A stretch of DNA of 64,000 nt, from the NCBI RefSeq assembly GCF_900111005.1, contig NZ_FOFV01000010.1:248001-312000 (forward strand), written 5' to 3'. This DNA is from Lentzea albida (GTDB taxonomy: Bacteria; Actinomycetota; Actinomycetes; Mycobacteriales; Pseudonocardiaceae). The notes under the pieces are model-generated. The model saw only the letters and a program-made list of their open reading frames with translations, was not told where the DNA came from and did not search any database. A program made the translations under genes and the position numbers. Every line of letters starts with the position of its first letter. Within the stretch, counting starts at the first letter, position 1. Below, piece by piece: positions 7,499 through 15,712 of the stretch.

Positions 7499-9045
7499 GA
7501 CACCACCTTCTCCGGCGCGGCCCCGCCCGCGATGAGTTCCACGACCTCGTCGACGCCGGTCACCGAGCCGTCCAGCTCGGCGATCTTGCGCCGGTCGCGC
7601 AGCACGACGATGCGGTCGGAGATGCGCACGACCTCCTCCAGTTCCGCGGAGATGAACAGGACCGCGGTGCCCTCCGCGGCCAGGGTCGTGACGAGCTGCT
7701 GGATCTGGGCCTTGGCACCGATGTCGATGCCGCGCGTCGGTTCGTCGAGGATCAGCAGCCGCGGCTCGGTGACGAGCCAGCGCGCCAGGAGCACCTTCTG
7801 CTGGTTGCCGCCGGACAGGGTGCGCACCAGCGCGTCCGGGTTGGCGGGCCGGATGTCGAGCGCCTTCAGGTACTTCTCGACCAGCTGGTCCTTGGTCCTG
7901 CGCGGTAGCGGGCGCGTCCAGCCGCGTGCGGCCTGCATCGCGAGCACGAGGTTGTCGCGGATCGAGAGGTCCGCGACGAGGCCCTCGCCCTTGCGGTCCT
8001 CGGAGCTGAACGCGATGCCCGCCGCGATCGCGGACCGGGGCCCGCGCAACCGCAGGGGCTTGCCGTCCACGACCAGCCTGCCGGAGTCCGCTCGGTCCGC
8101 GCCGAAGAGCAGCCGGGCGAGTTCCGTGCGGCCGGAGCCGAGCAGACCGGCGAGGCCGACGACCTCGCCCGCGCGGATCTCCAGGTCGAACGGGTCGATG
8201 GCGCCGCGCCTGCCGAGCTCCGACGCGTGCAGCAGCACCGGTCCGTCGGGGTGGCGCTTCTCCGCGGCGTCCTCGATGGCCTCCAGCGCGCCGAGGTCGC
8301 GGCCGATCATCTGCGCGATGAGCGTGCGCCGGTCCACGTCCGCGGTCAGGTGCTCGCCGACGAGGGAACCGTTGCGCAGCACCGTCATCCGGTCGGAGAT
8401 CTCGTAGACCTGGTCGAGGAAGTGCGACACGAACAGGATCGCCACGCCCTCGTCGCGCAGCACGCGCATGATCCGGAACAGCTCGGCGACCTCACCCGCG
8501 TCCAGGCTGGACGTCGGCTCGTCGAGCACCAGGACGCGGCAGTCGACGGCGATCGCGCGGGCGATGGCGACGAGTTGCTGCACGGCGATCGGGTGTTCAC
8601 CGAGGCTCGACCCGGGGTCGATGTGCACCCCGATGCGCGCGAGCACCTCCCCGGCGCGCTTGCGCATCGCCGGGAAGTCGATGCCGCCGAACCTGCGCGG
8701 TTCGCGGCCCAGCAGGATGTTCTCCGCGACCGTGAGGTTCGCGCAGAGGTTGACCTCCTGGTACACCGTGCTGATCCCGGCGTGCTGGGCCTCGCCGGGG
8801 GAGGAGAACGCCACCTCGTCACCACCGAGCACGACCTGCCCGCCGTCGGGCCGGTGCACGCCGGTCAGGGTCTTGATCAGGGTGGACTTGCCGGCGCCGT
8901 TCTCGCCCATGAGGGCGTGCACCTCGCCGGGGAACAGCCGGAAGTCGACGTCCTGCAACGCTTTCACGCCGGGGAACGCGAGGCTGATGCCCCGCATCTC
9001 GACGACCGGTGGTGGTGGTTCGTTCAACGGCGGGGTCATGGGCAC
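7495..9045 (-). CDS. Sugar ABC transporter double ATPase, YtfR/RbsA-like
   Basis: 516 residues with two fused nucleotide-binding domains. Domain 1: Walker A GENGAGKST near 47-55, Walker B VLVLDEPTSSLD, and a degenerate signature (IAVQQLVAIARA) as in other RbsA-type proteins. Domain 2: a Walker A variant GLLGSGRTE, an intact LSGGNQQK signature, and Walker B LLILDEPTRGID. It energises pentose/furanose import through the two permeases downstream. ATG at 9045. A long hairpin lies between the binding-protein gene and this one, a usual way of keeping ATPase expression below that of the binding protein. Confidence 0.95.
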   Translation of the reverse strand: MPMTPPLNEPPPPVVEMRGISLAFPGVKALQDVDFRLFPGEVHALMGENGAGKSTLIKTLTGVHRPDGGQVVLGGDEVAFSSPGEAQHAGISTVYQEVNLCANLTVAENILLGREPRRFGGIDFPAMRKRAGEVLARIGVHIDPGSSLGEHPIAVQQLVAIARAIAVDCRVLVLDEPTSSLDAGEVAELFRIMRVLRDEGVAILFVSHFLDQVYEISDRMTVLRNGSLVGEHLTADVDRRTLIAQMIGRDLGALEAIEDAAEKRHPDGPVLLHASELGRRGAIDPFDLEIRAGEVVGLAGLLGSGRTELARLLFGADRADSGRLVVDGKPLRLRGPRSAIAAGIAFSSEDRKGEGLVADLSIRDNLVLAMQAARGWTRPLPRRTKDQLVEKYLKALDIRPANPDALVRTLSGGNQQKVLLARWLVTEPRLLILDEPTRGIDIGAKAQIQQLVTTLAAEGTAVLFISAELEEVVRISDRIVVLRDRRKIAELDGSVTGVDEVVELIAGGAAPEKVVS

Positions 9046-9063
9046 TGGCCTTCGTCGTTGGGG

Positions 9064-9109
9064 CCGCGGGGCCCGTCATCGGGATGCGCGTCCACGACGG
9101 GCCCCGCGG
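9064..9109 (-). promoter_or_regulatory. Long intercistronic hairpin between binding protein and ATPase genes
   Basis: Perfect 14-bp GC-rich stem (9064-9077 with 9096-9109, loop of 18) located 19 bp upstream of the ATPase start and inside the operon. A second, weaker hairpin (9140-9147 with 9161-9168) lies 10 bp past the binding-protein stop. Together they probably act as a partial terminator or 3'-end mRNA stabiliser, giving excess binding protein over ATPase; that effect is inferred. Confidence 0.6.
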
Positions 9110-9177
9110 TGCTCGGGGGGTCTTGCCTCGGTGCCGGGGCGTGCCGGCGGCTTTCCGCCACCGGCACGACCACCGGC

Positions 9178-10146
9178 TCAGTACTGGCGCTGGGGGAGCG
9201 CGGCCTTCGCCTGCTCCTGCGTGAACGTGCCCTCCTCGGTCACGACGCGGTTGGGCACCTCCTCGCCGGCCACGACCTTCTTCGCCAGCTCCATCAACTG
9301 CTTGCCCAGCAACGGGTTGCACTCGACGATGAAGTTGATCTCGCCGTTCGCCAGCGCCTGCATGCCGTCCTTCACCGCGTCCACGGTGATGATCTTGATG
9401 TCCTTGCCGGGCACCTTGCCCGCCGCCTTGATCGCCTCGATCGCGCCCAGGCCCATGTCGTCGTTGTGCGCGTACACCACGTCGATCTTCGGCTGGGACT
9501 TGAGGAACGCCTCCATGACCTGCTTGCCGCCGGAGCGGGTGAAGTCACCGGTCTGCGAGGCGACGACCTTGATGTCGGGCTTCGACGCGATCTTCTCCTC
9601 GAAGCCCTTCTTGCGGTCGATCGCGGGCGCCGCGCCGGTGGTTCCCTGCAGTTCCACCACGTTCGTCGGGCCGGAGGCGTTCGCCACCAGCCAGTCGCCC
9701 GCCCGGCGGCCCTCCTCGACGAAGTCGGAGCCGAGGAACGTCTTGTAGAGCGACGTGTCGTCGGAGTCGATGGAGCGGTCGGTGAGGATCACCGGGATGT
9801 TGGCGCGCTTGGCCTCCAGCAGAACCGTGTCCCAGCCCGTTTCGACGACGGGGCTGAACGCGATCACCGACACCTTCTGCTGGATGTAGGAGCGGATCGC
9901 CTTGATCTGGTTCTCCTGCTTCTGCTGCGCGTCGGAGAACTTGAGCTCGATCCCGGCGGCCTTGGCCTCGTCCTGGATCGACTTGGTGTTGGCGGTGCGC
10001 CAGCCGCTTTCGGCGCCGACCTGCGCGAAGCCCATGGTGATGGTGCCGCTGCCGGACGAGGCGGTGCCTCCACCGCCTCCCGAGCCGCACGCGGTGAGCG
10101 CGCTCAGCAGGACCACGCCGGCAACTGTCGTGATCTTCTTCAGCAC
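9178..10146 (-). CDS. Sugar ABC substrate-binding lipoprotein, YtfQ-like
   Basis: 322 residues from GTG 10146, chosen because GGAGG lies 8 nt upstream and it opens a lipoprotein signal (hydrophobic GVVLLSALTACGSG, lipidated Cys near 21). A Gly/Ser tether precedes a periplasmic-binding-protein-like type 1 domain (ITMGFAQVGAESGWRTAN, VYAHNDDMGLGAIEAI, IITVDAVKDGMQAL). The GFAQVGAES.WR.A and HNDDM motifs are shared with the E. coli galactofuranose binder YtfQ. It captures a pentose or furanose outside the membrane for the YtfR/YtfT/YjfF-like complex. Divergent from the GH51 gene, with operator palindromes in the shared region. Confidence 0.94.
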   Translation of the reverse strand: MLKKITTVAGVVLLSALTACGSGGGGGTASSGSGTITMGFAQVGAESGWRTANTKSIQDEAKAAGIELKFSDAQQKQENQIKAIRSYIQQKVSVIAFSPVVETGWDTVLLEAKRANIPVILTDRSIDSDDTSLYKTFLGSDFVEEGRRAGDWLVANASGPTNVVELQGTTGAAPAIDRKKGFEEKIASKPDIKVVASQTGDFTRSGGKQVMEAFLKSQPKIDVVYAHNDDMGLGAIEAIKAAGKVPGKDIKIITVDAVKDGMQALANGEINFIVECNPLLGKQLMELAKKVVAGEEVPNRVVTEEGTFTQEQAKAALPQRQY

Positions 10147-10215
10147 TGGGATTCCTCCGGGGTGACGACGGTGTCGCGGAGCCTGACCGCCTGTCCTCCA
10201 GCTGTCAGGTGCACA

Positions 10216-10244
10216 AGAGTGAACGCTCACAACTGCTGCGTCAA
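10216..10244 (-). promoter_or_regulatory. Promoter of the furanose ABC operon
   Basis: On the minus strand, TTGACG (10244-10239), a 17-nt spacer, then CACTCT (10221-10216). The palindrome at 10219-10230 overlaps the -10 and the end of the spacer, which is where a LacI-type repressor would block polymerase. Confidence 0.5.
10218..10231. promoter_or_regulatory. LacI-type operator (site 1)
   Basis: AGTGAACGCTCACA: near-perfect palindrome with central CG, 72 bp upstream of the binding-protein start and overlapping its predicted promoter. One of nine related sites in the window. Confidence 0.65.
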
Positions 10245-10248
10245 GGCC

Positions 10249-10278
10249 TTGCTTGTAACAAGCACGCAGCCCTATGTT
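10249..10278 (+). promoter_or_regulatory. Candidate promoter of the GH51 gene
   Basis: TTGCTT (10249-10254), an 18-nt spacer and TATGTT (10273-10278). The operator at 10275-10288 overlaps the -10, consistent with repression when inducer is absent. Confidence 0.45.
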
Positions 10279-10288
10279 AACGCTCACT
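10275..10288. promoter_or_regulatory. LacI-type operator (site 2)
   Basis: TGTTAACGCTCACT, same palindromic family as site 1, 23 bp upstream of the GH51 start codon and overlapping the predicted -10. Confidence 0.65.
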
Positions 10289-10310
10289 TCCGAGCTTGGG
10301 AGGGAACCCC

Positions 10311-12779
10311 GTGTCCCGCAAGCACGTCCTGTTGAGCGCCGCACTCGCGGCATCCCTGCTGGTTGCCGTCCCCGGATCCGGGGCGGCCGCCGAAACCGAC
10401 TACACGATCAAGATCGACGCCACCAAGAAGGGCGCGTCGATCGACGACTCGATGTACGGCGTCTTCTTCGAGGACATCAACCGCGCAGCCGACGGCGGCC
10501 TGTACGCGGAGCTCGTGCAGAACCGGTCGTTCGAGTACGACCCCGCGGACAACGCGGGCTACCACGGCCTGACTTCCTGGGCGCCGCACAGCGGCACCGT
10601 GGACGTCGCCGACGACGCCGGACGCCTGAACGAGCGCAACCGGCGTTATCTGAAGCTCGGCCTGCCCGCCGGTGTGATCAACTCCGGCTACAACAGCGGG
10701 ATCGCCGTGCGGGAGGGCCAGCGCTACGACTTCTCCGTCTGGGCCCGCGCCGACCGGCAGGCGCAGCTGACCGCCACGATCACCGACCCCGCTGGGAACG
10801 CCCTGGGCGACCCGGTGAACGTGCAGGTCCGCGGCGACGGCTGGACCCGGTACAGCGGAACGGTCCGGGCGAAGAAGACCTCCACCACGGGCAGGCTCCT
10901 CGTGACCGGTGCCGGCACCGGGACCCTGCGGCTCGACATGGTCTCGTTGATGCCGCAGGACACCTTCAAGGGCCACGGCCTGCGGCGCGACCTCGCCGAG
11001 AAGATCGCCGCGCTGAAGCCCGGCTTCGTCCGGTTCCCGGGCGGCTGCCTGGTCAACACCGGCAGCCACTACGGCTACGACGCGCCGAACTTCGAGCGAC
11101 GCCGGTCGTACCAGTGGAAGGACACCATCGGCCCGGTCGAGCAGCGCGCCACCAACTGGAACTTCTGGGGCTACAACCAGTCCTACGGACTCGGCTACCA
11201 CGAGTACTTCCAGTTCTCCGAGGACATCGGCGCCATGCCGCTGCCCGTCGTGCCCGCGCTGGTCACCGGCTGCGGCCAGAACCGCGCGACCGACGACCCC
11301 GCGTTGCTGGCGCGGCACGTCCAGGACACGCTCGACCTGATCGAGTACGCGAACGGCCCGGCCGACTCGGTGTGGGGCCGCAAGCGCGCCGAGATGGGGC
11401 ACCCCGAGCCGTTCGGGCTCACGCACCTGGCCGTCGGCAACGAGGAGAACCTGCCGGACGAGTTCATGGCGCGCTTCGTGCGGTTCCGCGACGCCATCAA
11501 CGCCAAGTACCCGGACATCACCGTCGTCAGCAACTCCGGCCCCGACGACACCGGCGGCACGTTCGACCGCCTGTGGCAGCTGAACAAGCAGGCCGGCGTG
11601 AAGATGGTCGACGAGCACTACTACAACAGCCCGAGCTGGTTCCTGGAGAACAACAACCGCTACGACTCCTACGACCGCAACGGTCCCAAGGTGTTCCTCG
11701 GTGAATACGCCTCGCAGGACAACAAGTTCTACAACGCGCTGAGCGAAGCGGCGTTCATGACGGGGCTCGAGCGCAACGCCGACGTCGTGAAGCTCGCCTC
11801 CTACGCGCCGTTGCTGGCCAACGAGGACTACGTCCAGTGGCGCCCGGACATGATCTGGTTCAACAACCACGCGTCGTGGGGTTCGGCCAGCTACGAGGTC
11901 CAGAAGCTCTTCATGACCAACGTGGGCGACCACGTGGTGCCGAGCACCGCGTCCGCCACGCCCTCGACGCAAGCGCCGATCACCGGCGCGATCGGGTTGT
12001 CGACGTGGGCCACCGCCGCGACCTACGACGACGTGAGCGTTACCAGTGCTTCCGGGCAGGCGTTGTTCAGCGACGACTTCTCCGGCGGTGACGCGAAGTG
12101 GACGAAGTCCGGCCGCGGCGCGTGGAACGTCGTGAACGGCGCCTACGTGCAGTCCGACGCGGCGGCGGAGGACGCGCTCGTCACGGCGGGCGACAAGTCC
12201 TGGCGCGACTACACGCTGAACGTCAAGGCGGTGAAGCAGTCCGGGCGGGAAGGCTTCCTCGTCGCGTTCGGCGTGCAGGACACCGGCAACTACTACTGGT
12301 GGAACCTCGGCGGCTGGAACAACACCCAGTCCGCCGTGGAGAAGGCCGTCGGCGGCGGCAAGAGCACGCTGATCTCCAACGGCACCCGCATCGAGACCGG
12401 ACGCGAGTACGACGTGCGCGTCGAGGTGCGTGGGCGGCACGTTGCGCTGTTCCTCGACGGCCAGAAGTGGGGCGAGTTCACCGACGACAAGCTGGCCGAG
12501 CCGTTCCGGCAGGTCGTCACCCGCGACGTCGCCACCGGCGAGCTGATCGTCAAGGTGGTCAACGCCCAGGACAACGCCGCCCGCACGCGCATCGACCTCG
12601 GCGTCCCGGTCGCCCCGACGGCACGCGTGACCGTGCTGCAGGGCCGTCCCGACGACGTCAACACCGAGTTCACCCAGCCGATCCGCCCCCGCCTCGACCA
12701 GGCGCGGGTGGCGAGCAGCTTCACGCACACGTTCCCGCCGAACTCCGTCACGTTCTTCCGGATCAGGAGCCGCTCGTGA
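10311..12779 (+). CDS. Secreted GH51 alpha-L-arabinofuranosidase with CBM-like insert and C-terminal region
   Basis: 822 residues from GTG 10311 (GGGAGGG lies 6 nt upstream). A signal peptide is present (cleavage near GAAA|ET, about residue 27). The GH51 barrel carries a CBM4_9-like beta-sandwich insert at about residues 95-220. Acid/base Glu is in GNEEN (E378) and nucleophile Glu in LGEYA (E465). A laminin-G-like beta-sandwich (about 590-730) precedes the GH51 C-terminal beta domain. The enzyme removes L-arabinofuranosyl side groups from arabinoxylan or arabinan outside the cell. It is divergent from the furanose importer and coupled by a GTGA overlap to a GH43-CBM42 gene, so release and uptake of arabinose are co-regulated. 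Confidence 0.94.
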   Translation: MSRKHVLLSAALAASLLVAVPGSGAAAETDYTIKIDATKKGASIDDSMYGVFFEDINRAADGGLYAELVQNRSFEYDPADNAGYHGLTSWAPHSGTVDVADDAGRLNERNRRYLKLGLPAGVINSGYNSGIAVREGQRYDFSVWARADRQAQLTATITDPAGNALGDPVNVQVRGDGWTRYSGTVRAKKTSTTGRLLVTGAGTGTLRLDMVSLMPQDTFKGHGLRRDLAEKIAALKPGFVRFPGGCLVNTGSHYGYDAPNFERRRSYQWKDTIGPVEQRATNWNFWGYNQSYGLGYHEYFQFSEDIGAMPLPVVPALVTGCGQNRATDDPALLARHVQDTLDLIEYANGPADSVWGRKRAEMGHPEPFGLTHLAVGNEENLPDEFMARFVRFRDAINAKYPDITVVSNSGPDDTGGTFDRLWQLNKQAGVKMVDEHYYNSPSWFLENNNRYDSYDRNGPKVFLGEYASQDNKFYNALSEAAFMTGLERNADVVKLASYAPLLANEDYVQWRPDMIWFNNHASWGSASYEVQKLFMTNVGDHVVPSTASATPSTQAPITGAIGLSTWATAATYDDVSVTSASGQALFSDDFSGGDAKWTKSGRGAWNVVNGAYVQSDAAAEDALVTAGDKSWRDYTLNVKAVKQSGREGFLVAFGVQDTGNYYWWNLGGWNNTQSAVEKAVGGGKSTLISNGTRIETGREYDVRVEVRGRHVALFLDGQKWGEFTDDKLAEPFRQVVTRDVATGELIVKVVNAQDNAARTRIDLGVPVAPTARVTVLQGRPDDVNTEFTQPIRPRLDQARVASSFTHTFPPNSVTFFRIRSRS

Positions 12780-14206
12780 TCAACCGACGATCCCTGCTGG
12801 CCACCGGCGGCCTCCTGGCCGCGACCGGTGCGCTCACGTCCGCCACGCCCGCCGCCCTCGCCGCGGAACCGGCCTCTGACCTGCCCACGCGCAACCCGCT
12901 CGTCGAACAACGCGCCGACCCGTTCGTCACGCCGCCGGTGGACGGCATGTACTACCTGACCGGGTCGGTGCCGGAGTACGACCGCGTCGTCATCCGCGGT
13001 GCGTCCACGTTGGACGGTCTGTCCTCCGCCCGTGAACGCACCATCTGGCGGCGGCCGTCGTCGGGCGTGATGGGCGGCTACATCTGGGCGCCGGAGCTGC
13101 ACCGCATCGACGGCAAGTGGTACGTGTACTTCGCCGCGGGGGACAAGGACGAACCGTTCCGCATTCGCACCTACGTGCTCGAGTCCTCGAACGCCGACCC
13201 GCGCGAGAGCGGGTGGGTGCTGCGCGGGCAGATGGTCACGGCGTGGGACACCTTCACGCTCGACGCGACCACGTTCACGCACCGCGGCAAGCGCTACTTC
13301 CTGTGGGCGCAGAGCGAACCCGGCATCGCCACGAACTCGAACCTCTACATCGCGGAAATGGCTTCACCACTGGCGTTGAAGACCACCCCGGTGCGCATCG
13401 CGACGCCCACGCTGTCGTGGGAGGTGCAGGGCTTCAAGGTGAACGAGGGGCCGGCGGTGCTGATCCGCAACGGCCGGGTGTTCGTGACGTACTCGGCCAG
13501 CGCGACCGACGCCCGGTACTGCATGGGCCTGCTGACCGCCGACGAGAACGCGAACCTGCTCGACGCGCGGTCGTGGACGAAGTCGCCCAACCCGGTGTTC
13601 ACGACGAACGCGGCGACCTCGCAGTACGGCCCGGGGCACAACTCGTTCACCACGGTGGGTTCCACGGACGTGCTCGTCTACCACGCCCGCGACTACCGGG
13701 ACATCACCGGTGATCCGCTGTTCGACCCGAACCGGCACACCCGCGTGCAGAAGGTGCACTGGAACGCGGACGGCACGCCGTCCTTCGGGGTGCCGGTGGG
13801 ACGGGGCGGCCCGATCGTGCGGCTGTCGCCCCTGGACGCGCCGTCGCTGGTGGTGCGGCACTACGAGTACGCGCTGCGGGCCGACGGCAACGTGCGCGAG
13901 CTCGCCGACACCCAGTTCCGGTTCGTGCCGGGATTCCTGGGCGCCGGCACGGTCGCGGTGCAGTCAGTGAACTTCCCGGACCGGTACGTGCGGGGAGATG
14001 TGCTCCGCATCGACCCGTTCGAGGACACCGACGCCTACGGCCGTGCCGCGAGCTTCGTCCGCGTGCCGGGACTCGCGGACTCGAACGCGGTCTCCCTGCG
14101 GATGGGCGCGGACACGTACCTGGCCCACGACAACGGGCGGATCGTGTTGTCCAGACCAGGTGGTGACCGCGACGCGCGCCGACGTGCCACGTTCCGCCTG
14201 GAATGA
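12776..14206 (+). CDS. Secreted GH43 exo-alpha-L-arabinofuranosidase with C-terminal CBM42
   Basis: 476 residues from GTG 12776, which follows AGGAG by 6 nt and overlaps the GH51 stop (GTGA). The Tat-type signal NRRSLLATGG suggests export after folding. GH43 propeller about 40-350: base Asp in RADPFV, pKa-modulating Asp in TLDATTF, and Glu in KVNEGPAVL as acid candidate. The C-terminal domain (about 355-476; SVNFPDRYVR, DTDAYGRAASFVRVPG, DTYLAHDNG) is a CBM42/AbfB-like trefoil that binds arabinofuranose side chains. The architecture resembles exo-1,5-arabinofuranosidases characterised in Streptomyces avermitilis. Likely trims arabinan and arabinoxylan branches together with the GH51 enzyme. 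Confidence 0.9.
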   Translation: MINRRSLLATGGLLAATGALTSATPAALAAEPASDLPTRNPLVEQRADPFVTPPVDGMYYLTGSVPEYDRVVIRGASTLDGLSSARERTIWRRPSSGVMGGYIWAPELHRIDGKWYVYFAAGDKDEPFRIRTYVLESSNADPRESGWVLRGQMVTAWDTFTLDATTFTHRGKRYFLWAQSEPGIATNSNLYIAEMASPLALKTTPVRIATPTLSWEVQGFKVNEGPAVLIRNGRVFVTYSASATDARYCMGLLTADENANLLDARSWTKSPNPVFTTNAATSQYGPGHNSFTTVGSTDVLVYHARDYRDITGDPLFDPNRHTRVQKVHWNADGTPSFGVPVGRGGPIVRLSPLDAPSLVVRHYEYALRADGNVRELADTQFRFVPGFLGAGTVAVQSVNFPDRYVRGDVLRIDPFEDTDAYGRAASFVRVPGLADSNAVSLRMGADTYLAHDNGRIVLSRPGGDRDARRRATFRLE

Positions 14207-14240
14207 GTGGACAATGAGCACTGCATCGAAGCCGACCAGG

Positions 14241-14254
14241 TGTTATCGCTAACA
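14241..14254. promoter_or_regulatory. LacI-type operator (site 3), upstream of lacI-family gene
   Basis: TGTTATCGCTAACA, 33 bp before the GTG of the LacI-family gene. It is the exact reverse complement of the site before araB at 15691-15704, so the two ends of the regulator gene carry the same operator in opposite orientation: strong evidence for autoregulation plus araBDA control. Confidence 0.8.
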
Positions 14255-14287
14255 TCGTCGGCGCAGATCAAGGATCGGAGACCGCTA

Positions 14288-15301
14288 GTGGAGAAGACCT
14301 CGCGTGAACCCGCGATGACCGATGTCGCACGACTCGCCGGGGTGTCGCACCAGACGGTCTCGCGCGTGCTCAACAACCACCCGAACGTCCGCGAGCAGAC
14401 GAGGCTGCGCGTCCAGGCGGCCATCAAGGAACTCGACTACCGCCCCAACCGCGCGGCCCGAGCCCTCGTCACGGGAAAGACCCAGCTCATCGGCGTGGTG
14501 GCGCAGAACTCGACGCTCTACGGCCCGGCCTCGCTCCTGTCCGCCTTCGAGGAGGCGGCAGGAGGGGCCGGCTTCGCCGTCAGCGTGGGCAGGGTCAAGG
14601 TCCTCGACCGCGACTCGATCGCCGCCGCCGTGGAACGCCACCGCGACCAGCGGGTCGCGGGCATCGTGGTGATCGCCCCGACCTCCTCGGCGGCGGACGC
14701 CCTGGCCGACGTCCCGGCGGGCGTCCCCCTGGTCACGGTGGACGGCGACCCCGACCGCCCGACCCCGCTGGTCACGGTGGACCAGGCGGTGGGCGCGTTC
14801 GACGCCACGAAGCACCTGCTCGACGCGGGCCACGACACGGTCTGGCACGTCTCCGGCCCCGCGGACTGGTTCGACGCGGCGGGCCGGGTCGAGGGCTGGC
14901 GCTCGGCCCTCGAAGCGGCCGGTGCCGAGGTCCCGCCGGTGATGGCGGCGGACTGGAGCGCCGCCTCCGGCTACCGGGCGGGCCAGATGCTCGCGCGGAT
15001 GCCCGAGGTCACCGCCGTCTTCTGCTCGAACGACCACCTCGCCCTGGGCGTGCTGCGGGCCATGAGCGAGCGGGGCAAGAAGGTTCCGCACGACGTGAGC
15101 GTGGTGGGCTTCGACGACGTCTCCGAAGCCGCGTACTTCATCCCGCCGCTCACCACCGTGCGGCCTGACTTCGCCGCGGTGGCCCACGAGACGCTGGGGT
15201 TGCTGCTGGAGCAGATCAGCGACGGTGAGACCACCCGTCCGCGCCGGACGGTGGCGCCTTCGCTGGTCAAGCGGGAGAGCGTGGGTCCGCCGCCTCGCTA
15301 G
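14288..15301 (+). CDS. LacI-family repressor of the arabinose genes
   Basis: 337 residues. Helix-turn-helix at about 12-31 (DVARLAGVSHQTVSRVL) with the hinge helix RPNRAARALV near 56-65, then a periplasmic-binding-protein-like effector domain (VDGDPDRPTP, VFCSNDHLALGVL, VVGFDDVSEAAYF). GTG 14288 chosen because GGAG lies 8 nt upstream and the helix-turn-helix follows directly. Flanked by two copies of one 14-bp operator and by araB, so it is the likely arabinose-responsive repressor of itself and araBDA, functionally like AraR but built on the LacI fold. The effector (arabinose or an oligosaccharide) is inferred. Confidence 0.92.
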   Translation: MEKTSREPAMTDVARLAGVSHQTVSRVLNNHPNVREQTRLRVQAAIKELDYRPNRAARALVTGKTQLIGVVAQNSTLYGPASLLSAFEEAAGGAGFAVSVGRVKVLDRDSIAAAVERHRDQRVAGIVVIAPTSSAADALADVPAGVPLVTVDGDPDRPTPLVTVDQAVGAFDATKHLLDAGHDTVWHVSGPADWFDAAGRVEGWRSALEAAGAEVPPVMAADWSAASGYRAGQMLARMPEVTAVFCSNDHLALGVLRAMSERGKKVPHDVSVVGFDDVSEAAYFIPPLTTVRPDFAAVAHETLGLLLEQISDGETTRPRRTVAPSLVKRESVGPPPR

Positions 15302-15677
15302 TGGGCGGAGGTTCGGCCGGGCAACGCCTGGTGTGGCCGGCCTGAGGTCGGTGCCCTGGGAGGTGTGCTCGTGTCCGGCGGGAGGTGGTCGTCGCAGGCC
15401 GTGCGCCCGCTGAACCGGCGCCTGGTAAGGGCGGGCCTGTGTCCGACCTGAGTCGGTCGCCGCACGCCGTGCGCCCCCAAGCCGGCGCCCTGTGCTGCGC
15501 CCACCCCGACCGGCCCCGCTCGCGTGCCCCGCACCGAGCCCTCTCCCCGCCGCGCCCCGGCGGCGCCCCCGCGCGCCCACTCCGCCCGAGGCGCCCGAGC
15601 GCGCCTCGGTTGTCGAGCGCTCACCTCCCGCCACAATCCTTTCCCCTCCAGGGAAATCACGATGTCCCCGGCACGTC
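15302..15677. other. Gene-free GC-rich gap of 376 bp
   Basis: Between the LacI gene and the araB promoter. Very GC-rich, with loosely repeated CCGTGCGCCC and CGGCGCC words. The frame entering araB is open through part of it but encodes only Pro/Arg/Ala-rich sequence. A weak operator-like word (AGCGCTCACC, 15617-15626) is the only other thing I see. Confidence 0.5.
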
Positions 15678-15706
15678 TTGACTCGCCGATTGTTAGCGAT
15701 AACACT
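15678..15706 (+). promoter_or_regulatory. araBDA promoter
   Basis: TTGACT (15678-15683), 17-nt spacer, AACACT (15701-15706). The operator at 15691-15704 covers the spacer end and the -10. Transcription would start near 15713, right at an in-frame GTG, so the araB message may be leaderless. Confidence 0.5.
15691..15704. promoter_or_regulatory. LacI-type operator (site 4), upstream of araB
   Basis: TGTTAGCGATAACA, exact reverse complement of site 3. Overlaps the predicted -10 of araB. Confidence 0.8.
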
Positions 15707-15712
15707 CAGGTC

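Noticed and set aside
8227-10335. Very long open frame on the plus strand opposite the ABC ATPase and binding-protein genes
   Set aside because: Shadow of high-GC codon bias; Arg/His/Asp-rich product without domains, antisense to clear genes with conserved motifs.
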